From NCBI GenBank assembly GCA_964539975.1, contig CAZIKK010000037.1, forward strand, positions 1 to 9,565: 9,565 nucleotides of DNA. Reading direction: 5' to 3'. Below the pieces are notes generated by a model. It did not search any database. It was given only the letters and a program-made list of their open reading frames with translations, and was not told where the DNA came from. A program made the position numbers and the translations under genes. Of this stretch, positions 7,089 to 9,565 are shown piece after piece; positions within the stretch are counted from its first letter, which is position 1; the number at the start of each line of letters is the position of its first letter. The stretch comes from 38-11 sp964539975. Lineage in GTDB: Bacteria > Bacillota > Clostridia > Tissierellales > Dethiosulfatibacteraceae.

Positions 7089-7143
7089 AATAATACCATC
7101 TACTGGTAGAAATCTTTTCTTACCAATAGATGGCATCATTATT
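7089..7143 (-). terminator. Inverted repeat, probable terminator after the ketopantoate-reductase-like gene
   Basis: The arms CCATCTACTGGTA (7096-7108) and TACCAATAGATGG (7121-7133) form a 13-bp stem, with one G-U pair on the minus strand, around a 12-base loop. Outer AATAAT/ATTATT sequences add to the dyad. It begins at the TAA stop of the 7142-8113 gene. The T tract after it is short (TATTATTT), so termination may be partial. Confidence 0.65.
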
Positions 7144-8113
7144 AAGTGTCGTGTTCTGATGGTGCCTTATCTGTTTCATCCAGGTGACGAGAATATTCGT
7201 GCAATTCTCTCAAAGTAGGAGTTTTAACCCCTGCACGATCCGCCATTTCTAGGAATTCCTCACTAAGCTTTTGCATCTCAACTCGAGCATTTCTTGCATG
7301 TCTAGCTCCACCGATATCCATAATTTTCATTCCAAATACCCATTTAAACAGGTTCAAAAGTAGAAAATCAGGCATTGCTGCTAGTTGGCGCATTTTCTTT
7401 GGCTCGATGGGATAACCAAGAGTCTGAAGCACCTCAAAAGCTTCCCGAGTCCCTTTCACAAACTTTTCAAGGGCCTGTCGGTCTTTGGATAATTTGTAAT
7501 TACAGCTTCCACTCATGTACATGGCGTTTGTCATTGGAACGCCTAGAGCCATGTGATAGCGCTTCCATGCATCCATATTCTGATTAAATTCCACCTTGAT
7601 GCCTCCTGCTTTGAAAGCATTGGCAATCTCTTTGAGTCGATCACTCTTCTTGCCATCCAGCTCTCCCATGGTCATGCTTTGTGATATCATATAATACACC
7701 ACATCATCTTTCCGTTCTCCTCCTGCATTAGCATGACCAATAAGGACTCTGTCCATCCCCAGAGCCTCAATCAAGGAATCAAATCCTGTAACGGTGTTAT
7801 GCATGAAAAGGAAAGCCGGAATTTTTTGATTTTTTGCTAATATAGGCAGAGCCGCTTCCACATGAGTTCTTTGAAGCAAGACGACGCATACATCAAAAAA
7901 TTCATCGACTGGCATTTCGTCCACCACCTCCACCTTTGTTATTGTCCGTCTCCCAGAGGAAAACTCTTCAAGAACAATCCCTTTTTCTCTAATATCTCTA
8001 TATCTCTTGCCTCGAGCCACAACTGTCACATCCATTCCACCTTCATGTAGCCTGGCGGCATAAAGGCTTCCCAAAACACCTGCGCCAAAAAATAAAACTT
8101 TCTTGCTTTTCAT
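7142..8113 (-). CDS. Ketopantoate reductase (ApbA/PanE) family oxidoreductase, atypical
   Basis: This 323-residue protein has the two-domain ketopantoate reductase fold. Residues 6-33 form the Rossmann motif FFGAGVLGS (GxGxxG at 10-15) with VVARG at 31-35 for NADP phosphate binding. The C-terminal helical domain starts near 180. K184 (DAWKRYHM) occupies the catalytic lysine position and E279 aligns with the conserved substrate-binding glutamate. As I recall the E. coli PanE active site, asparagines lie four and eight residues after the lysine; here these are M188 and V192. That, and the long LLLNLFKWVFGMKIM segment (251-265), suggest a substrate other than ketopantoate. It should be NADPH-dependent and cytoplasmic. 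AAGGAGG lies eight bases before the ATG at 8113. The gene stands alone between an upstream hydrolase gene (gap 159 bases) and a probable terminator. No pantothenate-pathway gene is nearby, so the symbol panE is not assigned. Confidence 0.88.
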   Translation of the reverse strand: MKSKKVLFFGAGVLGSLYAARLHEGGMDVTVVARGKRYRDIREKGIVLEEFSSGRRTITKVEVVDEMPVDEFFDVCVVLLQRTHVEAALPILAKNQKIPAFLFMHNTVTGFDSLIEALGMDRVLIGHANAGGERKDDVVYYMISQSMTMGELDGKKSDRLKEIANAFKAGGIKVEFNQNMDAWKRYHMALGVPMTNAMYMSGSCNYKLSKDRQALEKFVKGTREAFEVLQTLGYPIEPKKMRQLAAMPDFLLLNLFKWVFGMKIMDIGGARHARNARVEMQKLSEEFLEMADRAGVKTPTLRELHEYSRHLDETDKAPSEHDT

Positions 8114-8232
8114 TTATCATTCCTCCTTAAACCGATCTTGACTCCTCCCAGAAACGTCCCCCTGTCTTCTCTTTCACCTATTGTAAGTTTTCCACCACTC
8201 TAAACATTCTCCCAAGGGAATATTTGTGTTTG

Positions 8233-8261
8233 GATATACATTTCCTTTTGTTATTGTCCAA
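8233..8261 (-). promoter_or_regulatory. Weak candidate promoter for the ketopantoate-reductase-like gene
   Basis: On the minus strand, TTGGAC (8261-8256) and TATATC (8238-8233) are 17 bases apart, directly after the stop of the 8273-9304 hydrolase. The implied leader is about 110 bases. Both hexamers are imperfect, and read-through from the hydrolase gene is equally possible because no terminator is evident between them. Confidence 0.3.
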
Positions 8262-8272
8262 TTGAGCGTAAC

Positions 8273-9304
8273 CTAACTATTCATTTGTTTTGTAATCTCG
8301 AAATGCCTAATAATATCTTTCATAATTTCATCCATATTAGGGAATGGAAAAAGGTGACCCATGTCATTTATCCACAAACCCTTTGCGTTTGGCATTAATT
8401 CTACGAGCTTCATTCCATGTTCTATCGGCATAAATTGGTCGTCAGTTCCATGGATTACAAGGGTAGGAATATCTATCGTTTTTAGTTTCTCATATCGTGA
8501 TGGTGTAATTTCCACGGCTTTGCGATGTTGTAAAATTCCCTTGAAGTTAAAACCCTTTCGCTTTCGAAGATCATATAGAACAACCTCAGCAATTTCTTTG
8601 ATATCGACGTCATATCCTAATCCACTAATTGTTTTTGCAATCCGTCCCTTAATCAAATTTTTCTCACCGCCTGCTATACGATACTTTAACAATGGAATTC
8701 CCTTCACCATAGAACTAATAAAGTAACGCGAGGTTAGTCCTGGTAATTCAGGATCTATCGCATGACCCGTTGTCAACATCAGTATAAGCGTGGTAACCCT
8801 ATCAGGATAATTGATCGCAATTTCTTGAGCTATCATTCCTCCCATAGATAGCCCAACCATATGTGCTTCATTTATTTCAAGCGCATCTAGTACCGCAACA
8901 GCATCTCCTGCCATATCTGCTAACGAATATGGATTTTTATTGTCCCAATCATCAACCCAATCAGACATCCCTGTTCCTCTTTGGTCGTAACGAATGACTT
9001 GATAGCCGGCGTCAACAAATTCCCGCACAAATTTCGGAGGCCAATCTAAAGCGCTCGCTCCCATCCCAATGTTAAGAAAAACCGTCCCTTTCGACTGACC
9101 TTCAGGGGAAATACTCTCATACCAAATGTCCAAACCGTCTGATGTAACAACACCTGTTTTACCAGTAAACAGTTCGGGCAACTCATTATTTAGTACCTCA
9201 TCGATAATCGCATCCGTTTCTGCTGGGAGTTTTGGACCTGCTATTAAGATCCAGATTGTTAAGCTTGCTAATATCGTTAAAAAAATAATCCCAACTATCA
9301 TCAT
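8273..9304 (-). CDS. Membrane-anchored alpha/beta hydrolase
   Basis: From ATG 9304 this is a 343-residue protein. Residues 3-22 form an N-terminal transmembrane segment with little charge before it, so the catalytic domain is probably outside the membrane; a signal peptide is an alternative. The hydrolase domain spans about 48-336: TVFLNIGMGASALDW (74-88) at the oxyanion hole, IRYDQRGTGMSD (104-115), nucleophile elbow VGLSMGGMIAQ with Ser153, HGTDDQFMP with Asp289, and NDMGHLFPF with His317. The triad is complete. The sequence resembles the large alpha/beta hydrolase family 1 group (esterases, lactonases, haloperoxidase-like enzymes); the substrate is not evident. The start at 9304 (or ATG 9301) is set by a purine-rich Shine-Dalgarno at 9309-9319. 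The frame is open for 47 more codons to a TTG at 9445, but that would place the hydrophobic anchor internally. The next gene downstream is 159 bases away. Confidence 0.9.
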   Translation of the reverse strand: MMIVGIIFLTILASLTIWILIAGPKLPAETDAIIDEVLNNELPELFTGKTGVVTSDGLDIWYESISPEGQSKGTVFLNIGMGASALDWPPKFVREFVDAGYQVIRYDQRGTGMSDWVDDWDNKNPYSLADMAGDAVAVLDALEINEAHMVGLSMGGMIAQEIAINYPDRVTTLILMLTTGHAIDPELPGLTSRYFISSMVKGIPLLKYRIAGGEKNLIKGRIAKTISGLGYDVDIKEIAEVVLYDLRKRKGFNFKGILQHRKAVEITPSRYEKLKTIDIPTLVIHGTDDQFMPIEHGMKLVELMPNAKGLWINDMGHLFPFPNMDEIMKDIIRHFEITKQMNS

Positions 9305-9308
9305 ATCT

Positions 9309-9319
9309 CTCCCTCTCCT
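9309..9319 (-). promoter_or_regulatory. Ribosome-binding site deciding the start of the 8273-9304 hydrolase
   Basis: AGGAGAGGGAG contains two overlapping Shine-Dalgarno matches. AGGAG is 10 bases from ATG 9304; GGGAG is four bases from ATG 9304 and seven from ATG 9301. This fixes the start just before the transmembrane segment and excludes the upstream TTG at 9445. Confidence 0.7.
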
Positions 9320-9484
9320 TTTTGCTCTTTGTGATGAAAAGTTGTAGTTTCGGAAAGGATATTCAACTTGCATGAATAATGTCCTCATTCCATAGTGACA
9401 TGGGCCAATGGGTTTTCGATTTGTTGTTCTCCTTTGCGGCTCCAAACCAAACTAAAAAGTTGCCACTTTCACAGACTTAAACTC

Positions 9485-9512
9485 ATTATTATCCTGTATC
9501 GATCATACACAA
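9485..9512 (-). promoter_or_regulatory. Weak candidate promoter upstream of the 8273-9304 hydrolase
   Basis: On the minus strand, TTGTGT (9512-9507) and AATAAT (9490-9485) are 16 bases apart. The -10 matches the consensus at five of six bases, the -35 at three. The implied leader is about 175 bases. An interrupted palindrome (9495-9509) fills most of the spacer and overlaps the -35. Nothing else in 9305-9565 is supported as a gene. Confidence 0.25.
9495..9509. promoter_or_regulatory. 15-bp interrupted palindrome, possible operator
   Basis: TGTAT and ATACA arms flank a five-base centre (CGATC). The site lies inside the candidate promoter at 9485-9512, where repressors of the TetR or LacI type often bind. 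The arms are short, so chance cannot be excluded. Confidence 0.25.
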
Positions 9513-9565
9513 AACTATTTTTTCGACTATAGCACTTCTTTTGATACTTCAACTTCTTTTTTTAG

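Noticed and set aside
6921..7109. A 62-codon plus-strand open frame in the 6787-7088 gap
   Set aside because: It has no Shine-Dalgarno, an unremarkable composition, and runs into the inverted repeat that serves as a terminator for the opposite strand.
8203..8222. CCC-AA-GGG dyad between the 8273-9304 and 7142-8113 genes as a terminator
   Set aside because: The stem is very short, with mismatches when extended, and no T tract follows it on the minus strand.
9305..9445. A 47-residue N-terminal extension of the 8273-9304 hydrolase from TTG 9445
   Set aside because: The purine-rich Shine-Dalgarno at 9309-9319 lies inside the extension and points to ATG 9304/9301, directly before the hydrophobic anchor.

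Overview
The window looks like chromosomal DNA of a low-GC Gram-positive bacterium, most likely an anaerobic member of the Bacillota (Clostridia-like). The base composition is AT-rich. Shine-Dalgarno sequences are strong (AAGGAG, GGAGG), GTG starts are frequent, and sigma-A-type promoters can be seen. The gene families also fit: a BspA-like leucine-rich-repeat surface protein, an aldo/keto reductase carrying 4Fe-4S clusters, and a Mbeg1-like (DUF2974) hydrolase. The genus cannot be fixed from this sequence. All seven supported genes lie on the minus strand, so transcription runs from high to low coordinates. No RNA gene, insertion sequence, CRISPR array or phage gene was seen.

Layout in transcription order. 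(1) 8273-9304 is a membrane-anchored alpha/beta hydrolase, preceded by about 260 bases holding a candidate promoter with a dyad in its spacer. (2) 7142-8113 is a ketopantoate-reductase-fold oxidoreductase, followed by an inverted repeat that probably terminates transcription. (3) About 310 bases with no convincing gene. (4) 5698-6774 and 4705-5697 are two further membrane-anchored alpha/beta hydrolases that abut exactly and are probably translationally coupled. (5) A 155-base gap carries a perfect 14-bp palindrome just upstream of a candidate promoter. (6) 3626-4549 is an unrecognised membrane-anchored coiled-coil/beta protein, and 2421-3581 is the DUF2974 hydrolase, 44 bases apart and likely one operon. 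(7) 1220-2335 is the 4Fe-4S aldo/keto reductase, with its own good promoter and a strong terminator. (8) 1-1122 is a secreted BspA-like LRR protein with an Ig-like domain; it runs off the left edge of the window.

The striking theme is four alpha/beta-hydrolase-fold proteins within about 7 kb. Three have an N-terminal transmembrane anchor and a predicted extracytoplasmic catalytic domain, and they sit beside a membrane-anchored protein of unknown function. This suggests cell-surface lipid, ester or peptide processing, but no substrate can be read from the sequence. Several translation starts were moved inward from the longest open frame because a clear Shine-Dalgarno lies directly before an internal start. 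No complete known system (defence, secretion, biosynthesis) is evident. The best candidates for something undescribed are the 3626-4549 protein, its palindrome-flanked promoter, and the hydrolase cluster.
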